Assembly (NCBI GenBank): GCA_030066685.1
Contig: JASJBF010000031.1
Span: 124,001-188,000, forward strand
Direction of reading: 5' to 3'
Length of the DNA: 64,000 bases
DNA from: Kiloniellales bacterium
Lineage (GTDB): Bacteria > Pseudomonadota > Alphaproteobacteria > Kiloniellales > JAKSBE01
Position 1 is the stretch's first letter, and every line of letters starts with the position of its first letter. The notes beneath the pieces are model-generated. The model was given only the letters and a program-made list of their open reading frames with translations, ran no database searches and was not told where the DNA came from. The position numbers and the translations under genes are program-made. Below are positions 43,820-51,528 of this stretch, one piece after another.

Positions 43820-44593
43820 CTATTCCGCGGTGACGTAGGCCGAGGCAATGCCGCCGTCGACCAGCCAGCCGGCGCCGGTGACGTAGCTGGCCGCGTCGGA
43901 GACCAGGAAGAGCGCGACCTCGGCGACCTCCTCGGGCTTAGCGAAGCGGCCCATCGGCATGTGGACCCGGCGCCGCTCCAGCTTCTCCGGCGTGTCGAAG
44001 AGCGCGTCGGTCATTGCCGTGCCGACCGGGCCCGGGCAGAGCGCGTTGGCGCGGATCCCGGCACGGCCGTACTGCACGGCGATCTCCCGGGTCAGGGCCA
44101 GTACGCCGCCCTTGCTGGCGGTGTAGGCGAGCTGCGGCTCGGCGGCCCCCATGTAGGCGACCAGGGAGGACATGTTGAGGATCGCGCCGCCGCCGCTGCG
44201 CCTAAGGGCCGGGATCTCATGGCGGCAGCATAGAAAGACCCCGGTCAGGTTGACCGCCAGGGTCTTGTGCCAGATCTCGAGCGGCGTGTCCTCCGGGCCC
44301 CGGTCCTCGGCCAGCATGATTCCGGCGTTGTTGAAGGCGATGTCGAGGCCGCCCAGCGCCCCCTCCGCGGCCGCGACCATGGCCTGGGCCGAGGCCTCGT
44401 CGGAGACGTCAACTTGAATCTCTGTCGCTTCCCCGCCCGCGGCCCGGATCTCGGCGGCGACCGCCTCGACGGCCGCCAGGTCGAGGTCGGCCAGCGCGAG
44501 CGCGGCGCCTTCGCGCGCGAAACGCCGCGCCGACTCCTGCCCGATGCCGGCGCCGGCCCCGGTGATCAGGGCCCGTTTGCCTTGCAAGCGCAT
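43820..44593 (-). CDS. Short-chain dehydrogenase/reductase
   Basis: A 257-residue SDR with Rossmann motif TGAGAGIG (residues about 11-18), NNAG, Ser-Tyr-Lys active site (NMSSLV, YTASKGG) and the C-terminal VTGAGWLVDGG. GGGAGGC is upstream of ATG 44593. The long open frame further upstream is antisense noise from the ligase gene. Together with the FGGY kinase it may oxidise a polyol and phosphorylate the ketose. Divergent from the ligase gene. Confidence 0.9.
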   Translation of the reverse strand: MRLQGKRALITGAGAGIGQESARRFAREGAALALADLDLAAVEAVAAEIRAAGGEATEIQVDVSDEASAQAMVAAAEGALGGLDIAFNNAGIMLAEDRGPEDTPLEIWHKTLAVNLTGVFLCCRHEIPALRRSGGGAILNMSSLVAYMGAAEPQLAYTASKGGVLALTREIAVQYGRAGIRANALCPGPVGTAMTDALFDTPEKLERRRVHMPMGRFAKPEEVAEVALFLVSDAASYVTGAGWLVDGGIASAYVTAE

Positions 44594-44653
44594 GTCGCCT
44601 CCCGGGTTTTCCTCGAAGCTATCTTGCGCGACTTGGCGCTTGCAACATATTGT

Positions 44654-44667
44654 TTGGCACATGCCAA
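44654..44667. promoter_or_regulatory. Inverted repeat TTGGCA-CA-TGCCAA in divergent promoter region
   Basis: A 14-bp near-palindrome with perfect 6-bp arms lies 59 bp upstream of the ligase gene and 61 bp upstream of the SDR gene, next to an AT-rich AACATATTGTT. It is a likely site for a LacI-like or other dimeric regulator acting both ways. No regulator gene is adjacent. Confidence 0.5.
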
Positions 44668-44725
44668 CCTGGGCGCGCAGCGGCGCGCCGCAAGGAAAAA
44701 GAAACCGCAGGGCAGGGAGGGGACC

Positions 44726-46054
44726 ATGGCCGGCGATCAGGTCACGACGATGATGGCGGCGTTGAAGAAGATGCAGGCGCGTTACCTGCGCTTCGAGCTG
44801 CCGGATCTCCACGGTACCAGCCGGACCAAGGTGGTCCCGATCGACAAGGTCGAGGCCTATGCCCGCAAAGGGCTGAACTTCTATGGCGGCACCATTGGCC
44901 TCGACAGCGCCTCCGGCGTGATCGGCGGCACCGGCGTCGCCGAGGAGGTCGCCTACCGCGACCAGAGTCTGATCCCCGATCCTTCGAGCCTGCGCCCGGT
45001 GCCCTGGCTGCCCAGCACGGCCAAGGTGGTCTGCGATGCCCAGTGGGGCCCCGGCGCGCCGATCAAGGCGACGCCGCGCAGCGTGCTGCGCGGCCTGCTC
45101 GAGGCGGCCGCCGAGCTGGGCTACGACGTCATGATGGGCCACGAGTTCGAGTTCTACCTGCTGGACCCCGAGACCAGGCAGCCGCTGTTCGGCGGGGTGC
45201 ATATCTTCAACGCGACCCGGAACCAGTACCTGCCCTTCCTGGACGGCCTGCTCGACACCCTGCAGGCGGCCGGGATCGACGTCATCACCCACAACTGCGA
45301 ATACTCGCCCTCGCAGTACGAGATCAACTTCGGCCCCGGCATCGGCTTAGAGGGCGCGGACAAGGCCTTCACCTTCAAGAACGCGATTAAGGAGCTGGCC
45401 CACCGCAACGGCCTGCTGGCCACCTTCATGTCCAAGCCGGCCAGCGACATGGCCGGCTGCGGCTGCCACGTCCACGTCAGCCTGATCAACCGAAAGACCA
45501 GGAAACCGGTCTTCTACAAGAAGGGCGTGCCCGACGGCCTGAACGACGAAGTCCGGGCCTTCACCCGCGGCATCCTGGATCACGCCAAGGCGATCCAGGC
45601 CCTGATCGGGCCGACGCCGAACTGCTACCACCGCCTGAAGCCGCACACCTTCGCGCCCTCCAACATCTCCTGGGGGATCGAGGACCGGACCGCCATGGTC
45701 CGGATCAAGGACCCGGGCGAGGCCAACTGCCACATCGAGATGCGCGCCGCCTCGGGCCTCTCGAACCCCTACCTCTCGGTCGCCGCGGTGATCGCCGCCG
45801 GCCTGCTCGGTCTGAAGGGCAAGGGCAAGCTGCCGGCCCAGTCCAAGGGCCCCTCGGAAGACGATCCCAAGCACGAGAAGCTGGCTGGCAGCCTGGAAGA
45901 GGCGCTGGACGCCCTGGAGGCGGACAAGCCCCTGCGAAAGCTGTTGGGCGAGGACTTCATCCAGCTCTTCATGGCGGTGAAGCGCGCCGAACTGGCCCGC
46001 TTCCGCAGCCACGTCACAGACTGGGAACGCAACGAGTACCTCGAGGTCTACTGA
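44726..46054 (+). CDS. Glutamine-synthetase-like ligase (type I fold, GlnT/PuuA-like)
   Basis: A 442-residue glutamine-synthetase superfamily enzyme. The metal/ATP-site motif MGHEFEFYLLDPE (about residue 137), ITHNCEYSPSQYEINFGPG, and the ammonium-site neighbourhood ACGCHVHVSL / FAPSNISWGIEDRTAMVRI are visible. GGGAGGGG precedes the ATG. It is shorter than GlnA and lies away from glnB/ntr genes. It therefore more likely ligates glutamate (or another acid) to an amine in a catabolic or assimilatory branch, such as gamma-glutamyl-amide formation. Which amine is unknown; the divergent kinase/SDR gives no direct clue. Confidence 0.88.
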   Translation: MAGDQVTTMMAALKKMQARYLRFELPDLHGTSRTKVVPIDKVEAYARKGLNFYGGTIGLDSASGVIGGTGVAEEVAYRDQSLIPDPSSLRPVPWLPSTAKVVCDAQWGPGAPIKATPRSVLRGLLEAAAELGYDVMMGHEFEFYLLDPETRQPLFGGVHIFNATRNQYLPFLDGLLDTLQAAGIDVITHNCEYSPSQYEINFGPGIGLEGADKAFTFKNAIKELAHRNGLLATFMSKPASDMAGCGCHVHVSLINRKTRKPVFYKKGVPDGLNDEVRAFTRGILDHAKAIQALIGPTPNCYHRLKPHTFAPSNISWGIEDRTAMVRIKDPGEANCHIEMRAASGLSNPYLSVAAVIAAGLLGLKGKGKLPAQSKGPSEDDPKHEKLAGSLEEALDALEADKPLRKLLGEDFIQLFMAVKRAELARFRSHVTDWERNEYLEVY

Positions 46055-46147
46055 GCGGCCGGAACAGCACGCCACCTCGCGACCACTCTTTCGCCGCAGT
46101 GCCCGGACAGGCTGCCTCGCCGGAATGCAAAGGAAGGCCTGTTCGAA

Positions 46148-47023
46148 ATGAGCAAGCGATTTGGCGTCCGTGCCATCTGCATCGCCGCTGGCGCTGCAGC
46201 CTGTGCCGGGCCGCCGGCCGTCTACGGGCCCTGCCGCTTCGACACGGCGTCGATGAGCTTTGCCGGGGACGCACAGGCGCAGGCCCGCTGCCTGCTGCGT
46301 CCGGTCGGGGTCTGGAAAGAGCTGGGTCCGGTCCACGACCGTCTGCCCGAGGTGCTGGAGCGGACAGTCGATGCCCCGCTGCCGCTCGGCAAGGCGGCAT
46401 TTCGGGCCTATCTGGCGCGGCAGGGCCTGTCGGAGAGCGAGCTCGGCGGATCCCTGGACAGCCGGCTGTCGCGGTCGCAGGACGATGCGCTCTGGGGCGC
46501 GCCGGCGCGCTACTTCGTGCTGCACGATACCAGTGCGCCCTATTTCGGGGCCGCGCCCTTCCCGGTGGCGCTCGACCGGGACCCGCGGGTCAACCGGCTG
46601 GACGGCTACCGCAGCGCCGAGCCGGTGGCGCATGTCTTCATCAACCGCCGGGGCGAGGTCTATCTCGGGCACGACTTCCTGGAGCCCTGGCGGGCGACCA
46701 AGCTGGAGCTCAACCGGCACGTCGGCGAGCCCGCAAAGGGCCTCTTCCTCCATGTCGAGCTGGTGCAGCCCCGCCGGCGCCATCCCGACGGCGACCCGGA
46801 CAACGACGCCCTGGCGCCCGACCCAGGGTTTTCACGCCTCCAGTACCGCCGCTTGGCGGAGCTCTACCTCGCGGCCTCCCTGCGCGCCGACCGCGGACTG
46901 ATCCCGGCCTTCCACGCGGTGCTGGACAAGGGCTTCGAGGACGGCCACGACGATCCGCAGAACTTCGACCTCGGCGCTTGGGCCGCCGAGATCGAGGCTG
47001 TGCTGCGCGAGGCCGGCCCTTGA
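46148..47023 (+). CDS. Exported protein with N-acetylmuramoyl-L-alanine amidase-like fold
   Basis: A 291-residue protein with a weak export signal or lipobox at the N-terminus (IAAGAAACAGP). The middle resembles an Amidase_2/peptidoglycan-recognition domain: YFVLHDTSAPYF, HVFINRRGEVYLGHD, FLHVELVQPRRR and HDDPQNFDLGAWAAEI, giving possible metal-binding histidines. The match is pattern-based and distant. It probably acts on or binds cell wall material; not certain. Transcribed independently after the ligase gene. Confidence 0.55.
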   Translation: MSKRFGVRAICIAAGAAACAGPPAVYGPCRFDTASMSFAGDAQAQARCLLRPVGVWKELGPVHDRLPEVLERTVDAPLPLGKAAFRAYLARQGLSESELGGSLDSRLSRSQDDALWGAPARYFVLHDTSAPYFGAAPFPVALDRDPRVNRLDGYRSAEPVAHVFINRRGEVYLGHDFLEPWRATKLELNRHVGEPAKGLFLHVELVQPRRRHPDGDPDNDALAPDPGFSRLQYRRLAELYLAASLRADRGLIPAFHAVLDKGFEDGHDDPQNFDLGAWAAEIEAVLREAGP

Positions 47024-47045
47024 GGGCTGAGGCCGGTATTGACGA

Positions 47046-47222
47046 TCAGGACTGGTCGGTCAGGCGCCCGGTTTGCGCGATTTCGACCATGGTCTCCAGG
47101 CGCACGAGACGCTTGTCGATGTCGATGGTGCGCGCGGAAAGGGTCTCGGTGGCGGCGTTGAGGCGCGTGACCTCGTCGGTCAGCTTCAAGACGTCCAAGA
47201 GGATGTCCTTCCAGCTCGCCAT
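47046..47222 (-). CDS. 58-aa helical protein coupled to a ribbon-helix-helix-like gene
   Basis: Reads MASWKDILLDVLKLTDEVTR and on through SARTIDIDKRLVRLETMVEIA; it is almost entirely helical with heptad-like Leu/Ile spacing, probably a coiled-coil. Its ATG overlaps the stop of the upstream gene (TGATG), so it is translationally coupled to it. The two short genes look like a compact pair. Function not known. Confidence 0.6.
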   Translation of the reverse strand: MASWKDILLDVLKLTDEVTRLNAATETLSARTIDIDKRLVRLETMVEIAQTGRLTDQS

Positions 47223-47443
47223 CAGACCCCTCTTTTGCTGAGAGCTTGCAGGGTCTTGCTGACGGCGAAGTTGGCCCGGCGCGTCGAGGCAATCGCTTCC
47301 TGAAGACGTTCCGCGACCAAGGCCATGAGGTCAAGAGAGTCCAAGGTCTCGGCATCCTGGGAGTCGAAGGATTCAATCGCTTGGCGCAGGATTTCGGAAG
47401 CCGAGGTGCCGCGTTCGGCCGCTATGCGTTCAAGGCGTTTCAC
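47222..47443 (-). CDS. Ribbon-helix-helix-like small DNA-binding protein, possibly N-terminally truncated
   Basis: Using GTG 47443 it gives a 73-residue protein, KRLERIAAERGTSASEILRQAI, which is the helix-turn-helix half of a CopG/Arc ribbon-helix-helix protein. The N-terminal beta strand is missing from this start. Codons upstream in frame continue family-like (LIFPAT) but are closed by an in-frame TAG at 47465-47467, four codons after an ATG at 47479. The gene may be mutated, or may start at a non-standard codon. The pair with the coiled-coil gene resembles a small regulatory or antitoxin-type module. Confidence 0.55.
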   Translation of the reverse strand: MKRLERIAAERGTSASEILRQAIESFDSQDAETLDSLDLMALVAERLQEAIASTRRANFAVSKTLQALSKRGV

Positions 47444-47535
47444 GGTTGCCGGAAAGATAAGGAACTACTTCCCAAGCATTTTCTCGACGACCGCCAAGGG
47501 ACACCTCCGAGATCGAGCCGCTATCAATCATGCGC

Positions 47536-47554
47536 ATACACATCAGTATACACA
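47536..47554. promoter_or_regulatory. Tandem ATACACA repeats upstream of the RHH-like gene
   Basis: ATACACA occurs at 47536-47542 and again at 47548-47554, 12 bp apart, about 95 bp before the RHH-like start. RHH proteins commonly bind tandem short repeats one helical turn apart, so this could be its operator. Short sites of this length also occur by chance. Confidence 0.3.
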
Positions 47555-47588
47555 CTCTGGGTGAAACTATTAACGCTGCGGGCCGCGC

Positions 47589-48077
47589 CTATTCCGCCGC
47601 CAGGCTGCCGCTGCGGCCAGGGAGTTCGCCGCGGATGACGTAGGCCAGGGTGCGAACGACCTGCTCGGGGGTTGCGCAGACGGCGAGGGCGGCGGCATCG
47701 ACCTCCTTCAGGGCGTGGTTCAACGCGGGATCGTGGAGCGTGATCAGGGCCTTGCCCTGGGCCGCTGCCACACCGGCGTCGAAGGCGGCGTTCCATTGCC
47801 GGTACTTGTCGCCGAAACGGACCACCACGACGTCGGCCTCGCCGATCAGGGTTCGGGTCCGGATGGCGTTCATCGCCGCGCCCTTGCGGTCGTGCCAGAA
47901 GGTCTTGTCCTCAGCGCCCAGGATCACGGCGCCGCAGTCGTCGCTGTCCGCGTGGACGCAGACCGGCGCGTCCATGCGGACCGGGAGGCCGGCCTCGCGA
48001 ACGCCCTCGGCGATCCGGGCCCGCCAGTCGCTGTGGATTTCTCCGGAAAGGTAGACCTTCCACTCACGCGCGCTCAT
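47589..48077 (-). CDS. YtoQ family protein
   Basis: A 162-residue protein beginning MSAREWKVYLSGEIHSDWRARI. It contains ADVVVVRFGDKYRQWNAAFDAGVAAAQGKALITLHDP, the diagnostic segment of the YtoQ family, a nucleoside 2-deoxyribosyltransferase-like fold. The family has no firm function. The upstream frame extension is noise. Separate from the RHH pair. Confidence 0.88.
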   Translation of the reverse strand: MSAREWKVYLSGEIHSDWRARIAEGVREAGLPVRMDAPVCVHADSDDCGAVILGAEDKTFWHDRKGAAMNAIRTRTLIGEADVVVVRFGDKYRQWNAAFDAGVAAAQGKALITLHDPALNHALKEVDAAALAVCATPEQVVRTLAYVIRGELPGRSGSLAAE

Positions 48078-48151
48078 GACCTTGTTGTCTCCCTTTGAAA
48101 GCCGATTAAGTCGAGCAAGACCTAATCGCAGCGCCGCCGCCGCGCAAGCGG

Positions 48152-48625
48152 CTAGGCCGGCAGAGACATCCGAACGATCTCTATCGGCGGCGTTTCGGCG
48201 CTGCCATGCGAGGAAAAGCCCTTGCCGGTCGCGACGAAGCCTCGCTGCTCGTAGAAGGACACGGCGTTGAGCAAGGATTCCAGGACGACGGCCCCCTCGT
48301 GGCCCTCGCGGGCCAGGCGGACCCCGATCCGCAGCAGCCGGCTGCCGATTCCACGGCCGGCCGCCTTGGGCAGGACGAAGAGGCGGGTGATCTCGCCGGG
48401 CCCGGCGTCGACGTAGCCGACGACCTCGTTGCCCAAGTCGGCGACCCGGATGCGCCCGGCCTGAACTCCTTCGCGGTAGGTCTCCGGGCTGCAACCCTGC
48501 ATCCAGGCCGCGACTTGCGCCGGGGCGTAGTGCCCCTTGGCCAGGCCGGCGAAGGAGTCCCGGGTGATCTCGCAGATCGCCGCCAGATCGGCGGCGCGGC
48601 CGGGTCGGATCAGCAGGTCCGTCAT
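48152..48625 (-). CDS. GNAT family N-acetyltransferase
   Basis: A 157-residue GNAT protein starting MTDLLIRPGRAADLAAICEI. The acetyl-CoA loop is RLFVLPKAAGRGIGSRLLRIGVRLA, and the C-terminal part is NAVSFYEQRGFVATGKG. ATG 48625 was preferred to 48658 because homology begins there. Acceptor substrate unknown. Confidence 0.88.
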   Translation of the reverse strand: MTDLLIRPGRAADLAAICEITRDSFAGLAKGHYAPAQVAAWMQGCSPETYREGVQAGRIRVADLGNEVVGYVDAGPGEITRLFVLPKAAGRGIGSRLLRIGVRLAREGHEGAVVLESLLNAVSFYEQRGFVATGKGFSSHGSAETPPIEIVRMSLPA

Positions 48626-48747
48626 CGACAGCGGATCCCGGGTCGAAGGGCTGCGCATTCGGGCTATCCTCTGCGCAGGTGCTTGAGAAGCCCTGAGGAG
48701 TCTGGGCCCGTTCCGGCACCAGGTCCAGCGCGCGGGGGAGGATAGGC

Positions 48748-49392
48748 ATGCTCACGCTTTGGGGTCGGCGCAGCGCCTTCAACGTGCAGAAGGTGGCCTG
48801 GCTGATCGGCGAGCTGGGGCTCGCCCATCGGCAGGTCGAGGTCGGCGGCGCCTTCGGCGGTCTGGACGATCCAAAGTTCCTAGCTCGGAACCCCCATGGC
48901 CGGGTGCCGGTGATCGACGACGGCGGCAGGGTGGTCTGGGAGTCCCACAGCATCCTGCGCTATCTGGCCGCCCGCCATGGCAGCGAGGCGCTCTGGCCGC
49001 ACGATCCCGGCCTCCGTTCCCTGGCCGATCGCTGGATGGACTGGGCCCAGACCACCCTGCAGCCGGACTTCATGGATCTCTTCTGGGGCTTCTACCGCAC
49101 GCCCGCGGCCCAGCGCGACTGGGGGGCGATCCGGGCAGCCAAGGCGCGCCTGGAGGCCCACTACCGCGTGCTGGATCGGGAGCTCGCCGAGCGGGACCAT
49201 TTGGCCGGTCCGGACTTCACCCTGGCCGACATACCTGCGGGTACGACGCTTTACCGCTACTTCGCGCTGGAGATCGACCGGCCAATGCTACCAGGCCTAG
49301 CGGCTTGGTACCGCCGGCTCTGCCAACGTCCGGCCTACCAGACCCATGTCATGCAACCTTTTGATGAGCTGCTGGGCCGACTCGACTACTGA
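48748..49392 (+). CDS. Glutathione S-transferase family protein
   Basis: A 214-residue GST. The thioredoxin-fold N-domain includes RRSAFNVQKVAWLIGELGL and the glutathione-binding NPHGRVPVIDDGGRVVWESHSILRYLA. The helical C-domain contains LAGPDFTLADIPAGTTLYRYF. GGGGGAGG precedes the ATG. Typical of proteobacterial theta/beta-like GSTs of detoxification; specific substrate unknown. Confidence 0.92.
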   Translation: MLTLWGRRSAFNVQKVAWLIGELGLAHRQVEVGGAFGGLDDPKFLARNPHGRVPVIDDGGRVVWESHSILRYLAARHGSEALWPHDPGLRSLADRWMDWAQTTLQPDFMDLFWGFYRTPAAQRDWGAIRAAKARLEAHYRVLDRELAERDHLAGPDFTLADIPAGTTLYRYFALEIDRPMLPGLAAWYRRLCQRPAYQTHVMQPFDELLGRLDY

Positions 49393-49821
49393 AACCAGGC
49401 TGTGGATAACCTTGTCCCCGGTGTCTTGCAGCCCTGAATTTTTTCCTTCGATCTAACGAGACCGTCGGAAAAACCCCTTTATCCATCTGTTTTAAGGCCG
49501 ATATATCGCAGGCATATTTTGTGCTCGCGTCGGGAATAAACCTTATGTACCATTGTTTATAGAGTGAAGTTCGTCGCCGGACAGATTCTTTTTGGGGTGT
49601 TTGGTCAGGGTATTGTCCGGTACCGGACTGGCGAAGGGCGCTTCCAGGAGGGAGGCGCCCTTTCGCTTGTCCGGGCGTGATCGCAGATCCCGAGAGCCGC
49701 ATTGCCCGAAAGGCGAGAGCCACCGCTCACCGCTGTCAAACCATCTTCGCCCGATAGGCCGGCTTTGCCATATGACTGGCGTTGTTCGACCAGACGTGAA
49801 GGCGTCTGATCGGGAAGTGCG
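49393..49821. other. 429-bp AT-rich gap with hairpins, candidate small transcript
   Basis: No protein gene. 49430-49570 is markedly AT-rich, including TTTATAGAG-type stretches that could be a promoter. It is followed by the perfect palindrome GTCCGGTACCGGAC (49615-49628) and then a terminator-like hairpin. The order promoter-like/hairpin/terminator allows a small RNA of about 100-150 nt, but no known RNA family is recognised. Confidence 0.4.
49631..49666 (+). terminator. Long-stem terminator-like hairpin
   Basis: GCGAAGGGCGCTTCC and the later GGAGGCGCCCTTTCGC pair over about 15 bp with one G-T pair and one bulged T, loop AGGAG. It may end transcription of the GST gene or of a small RNA, or work in both directions against the DeoR gene. 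The T-tract is short, so rho-independence is not certain. Confidence 0.6.
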
Positions 49822-50613
49822 TTAGGCGGCCAGGGTTACCTTCACCCCGGCGGCGGCCAGGGCCTCGGCCAGGGCCGCCGGCGGGGGCCGGTCGGTGATC
49901 ACGTCGGTCAGGCTGTCCAGGGGCGCCACCACCTCCAGCAGCGGAACCTGAAACTTGGCGTGGTCGACCAGGAAGACCCGCCGGGCGGCCCGCTCGAACA
50001 TCGTCCGCTTGATCCAGGCCGCGTTGGAATCGACGTCGGTGATGCCGCCGCTGGTCAGGCCGCCGGCGCTGGTCAGCGCCACGTTGGCGTGGAAGCGACG
50101 CAGGAAGTCGCAGGCGTCCTGGCCGTAGACCCCGTCCTCCCGCGCCGCATAGCTGCCCGGGCAGAGGATGACCCGGATCCGGTCCCGGGATCCGAGGCTG
50201 TGGGCGATCTCGAGGCCGTTGGTGATCACTGTGATCTCGGGCTGCGCCAGGGCGAGCTGGCGGGCCAGGTGAAGGGTGGTGGCGCCGGAATCGATCATCA
50301 CCACGTCGCCTGGCGAGACCATCGCCGCCGCGACCCGGGCGATGCGCTCGCGCTCCGTCACCATGGCGGTGCTGCGCTCGTGGACCGCCGGCTCGCGGCC
50401 CATGGGTGCCGCCGCCCCGCCGTAGGTCCGTGCCACCAGTCCGCGGCTCGAGAGGTCGTCGATGTCCCGCCGCACAGTCTCGGTCGAGACCCCGAAGACC
50501 TGGGCCAGGTGCGAGATGCGCACGGTCGGGTTGGAGCGCAGCTCGGCGATGATCCGCTCGTGTCGCTGGGCCTTGACCAGGCGCCCGCCGCGGCGCTGCT
50601 CGGGGCCGCTCAT
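49822..50613 (-). CDS. DeoR/GlpR family transcriptional regulator
   Basis: A 263-residue DeoR-type protein. The HTH is at residues about 18-60 (RHERIIAELRSNPTVRISHLAQVFGVSTETVRRDIDDLSSRGLV). The sugar-phosphate-sensing DeoRC domain has MIDSGATTLHLARQL and VFLVDHAKF. The start shares ATGA with the stop of the upstream TIM-barrel gene, so both come from one mRNA. It is divergent from the polyamine-type ABC operon. Two inverted repeats upstream of the TIM-barrel gene are candidate targets. Confidence 0.9.
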   Translation of the reverse strand: MSGPEQRRGGRLVKAQRHERIIAELRSNPTVRISHLAQVFGVSTETVRRDIDDLSSRGLVARTYGGAAAPMGREPAVHERSTAMVTERERIARVAAAMVSPGDVVMIDSGATTLHLARQLALAQPEITVITNGLEIAHSLGSRDRIRVILCPGSYAAREDGVYGQDACDFLRRFHANVALTSAGGLTSGGITDVDSNAAWIKRTMFERAARRVFLVDHAKFQVPLLEVVAPLDSLTDVITDRPPPAALAEALAAAGVKVTLAA

Positions 50614-51275
50614 GCGCAGGCGGCCACGATGTCTTGGATCTGGGAGTTCAGCGCTCCCTTGCGCGGCGAGAAGGAGCCGTCGAAGGCGGCCGAGCCGATG
50701 GTGAAGGCGTCGGCACCGGCGTCGCCCAGCTCCCGGATCCGCTCCGGCGAGTTCACGCTGCCGGCGACCACCAGCCAGCCCCTGGTTGCCCCGCGCGCGG
50801 CCCGCACCAACTCGAGGGGATCGGCGTCGGTCGCCCGGTAGGCCAGCAGGTCGACGCCGGCGCAGCCGATCTCCTCGAAATGTCGGCAGTGCGCGGCGAT
50901 GTCCTGGGGCGAGCCGCCGAGCTCGGTGGGATGGCCGAGCGGCCTGCCGGGAAAGGGGAAGTACTCGATGCCGCTGCCGTCCAGGACCTCGAGAATGGCT
51001 TCGGCCTGGGTCCCGCCCATGACCCGGTCGACACCGATGTCGAGCGCCGCCCGGGCCGAGGTCAGGCAGGCGGCCTCGCTCTCGCTGACGACCTCCAGGT
51101 AACTGGTCGCGCCGCTGTCCTTGATCCGGCGGTTGAGCTCCTTCAGCGTCGGCCGATCGGCGCCAATGTCCTTGAAGCCGATGTGGCGCAGGCCCGCGTG
51201 CCGGATCTGCTCGAAGACCTCCAGACAGTCCTCGACCGTCTGGTCGGCCCGGGTCAGCATGAAGATGAACTCCAT
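50610..51275 (-). CDS. TIM-barrel protein of unassigned function
   Basis: A 221-residue protein, no signal. It reads like a (beta/alpha)8 barrel with a C-terminal phosphate-binding pattern: GWLVVAGSVNSPERIRELGDAGADAFTIGSAAFDG. Earlier strands are MEFIFMLTRADQTVEDCLEVF, HIGFKDIG, SYLEVVSESEAAC, DRVMGG and GVDLLAYRATD. The closest look-alikes are HisA/HisF-type and ribulose-phosphate-epimerase-type barrels, but catalytic residues of those are not evident. Coupled to the DeoR gene (ATGA overlap) and divergent from the transporter/dioxygenase operon, so it probably acts on a phosphorylated or ring intermediate of that pathway. Function unknown. Confidence 0.7.
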   Translation of the reverse strand: MEFIFMLTRADQTVEDCLEVFEQIRHAGLRHIGFKDIGADRPTLKELNRRIKDSGATSYLEVVSESEAACLTSARAALDIGVDRVMGGTQAEAILEVLDGSGIEYFPFPGRPLGHPTELGGSPQDIAAHCRHFEEIGCAGVDLLAYRATDADPLELVRAARGATRGWLVVAGSVNSPERIRELGDAGADAFTIGSAAFDGSFSPRKGALNSQIQDIVAACA

Positions 51276-51387
51276 CGCTCGGCTTCCCTGTGTCCCCGGA
51301 CGCGGTCCCGCCTTTGCGGACCCGCAGTCGCGGATCGTGGCTTTGCGTTCTTGTTGCGCCAGTTATCGCAGATAAATGTGGTAGACA

Positions 51388-51424
51388 CAACAATCCGTGT
51401 TGGAATCACCACGTAAATCGTGGT
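51388..51424. promoter_or_regulatory. Two identically built inverted repeats 21 bp apart (candidate DeoR operators)
   Basis: CAACA-ATCCG-TGTTG at 51388-51402 and ACCACG-TAAAT-CGTGGT at 51408-51424 both have perfect arms and a 5-bp spacer. Their centres are 21 bp apart, two helical turns. They lie in the divergent gap between the TIM-barrel/DeoR unit and the ABC operon, 104 bp before the binding-protein start. Control of both directions by DeoR is inferred. Confidence 0.6.
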
Positions 51425-51528
51425 ACTTTCATCACAAGCAAAAGGCAGGCTTGCGCTTCGTTCTGGCGGGCGCAGGATAGCTGTCAAAGGTCCGCAAGCG
51501 ACCTCAGTTGAGCAGGGAGACCGACACC

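Noticed and set aside
45347-46783. Minus-strand open frame of about 478 codons opposite the ligase and the amidase-like gene
   Set aside because: No motif or credible start; both plus-strand genes have better coding signals.
49592-49825. Short plus-strand frame over the hairpin region upstream of the deoR gene
   Set aside because: It runs through the stem-loops and has an arginine/serine-rich translation; the region fits noncoding structure better.
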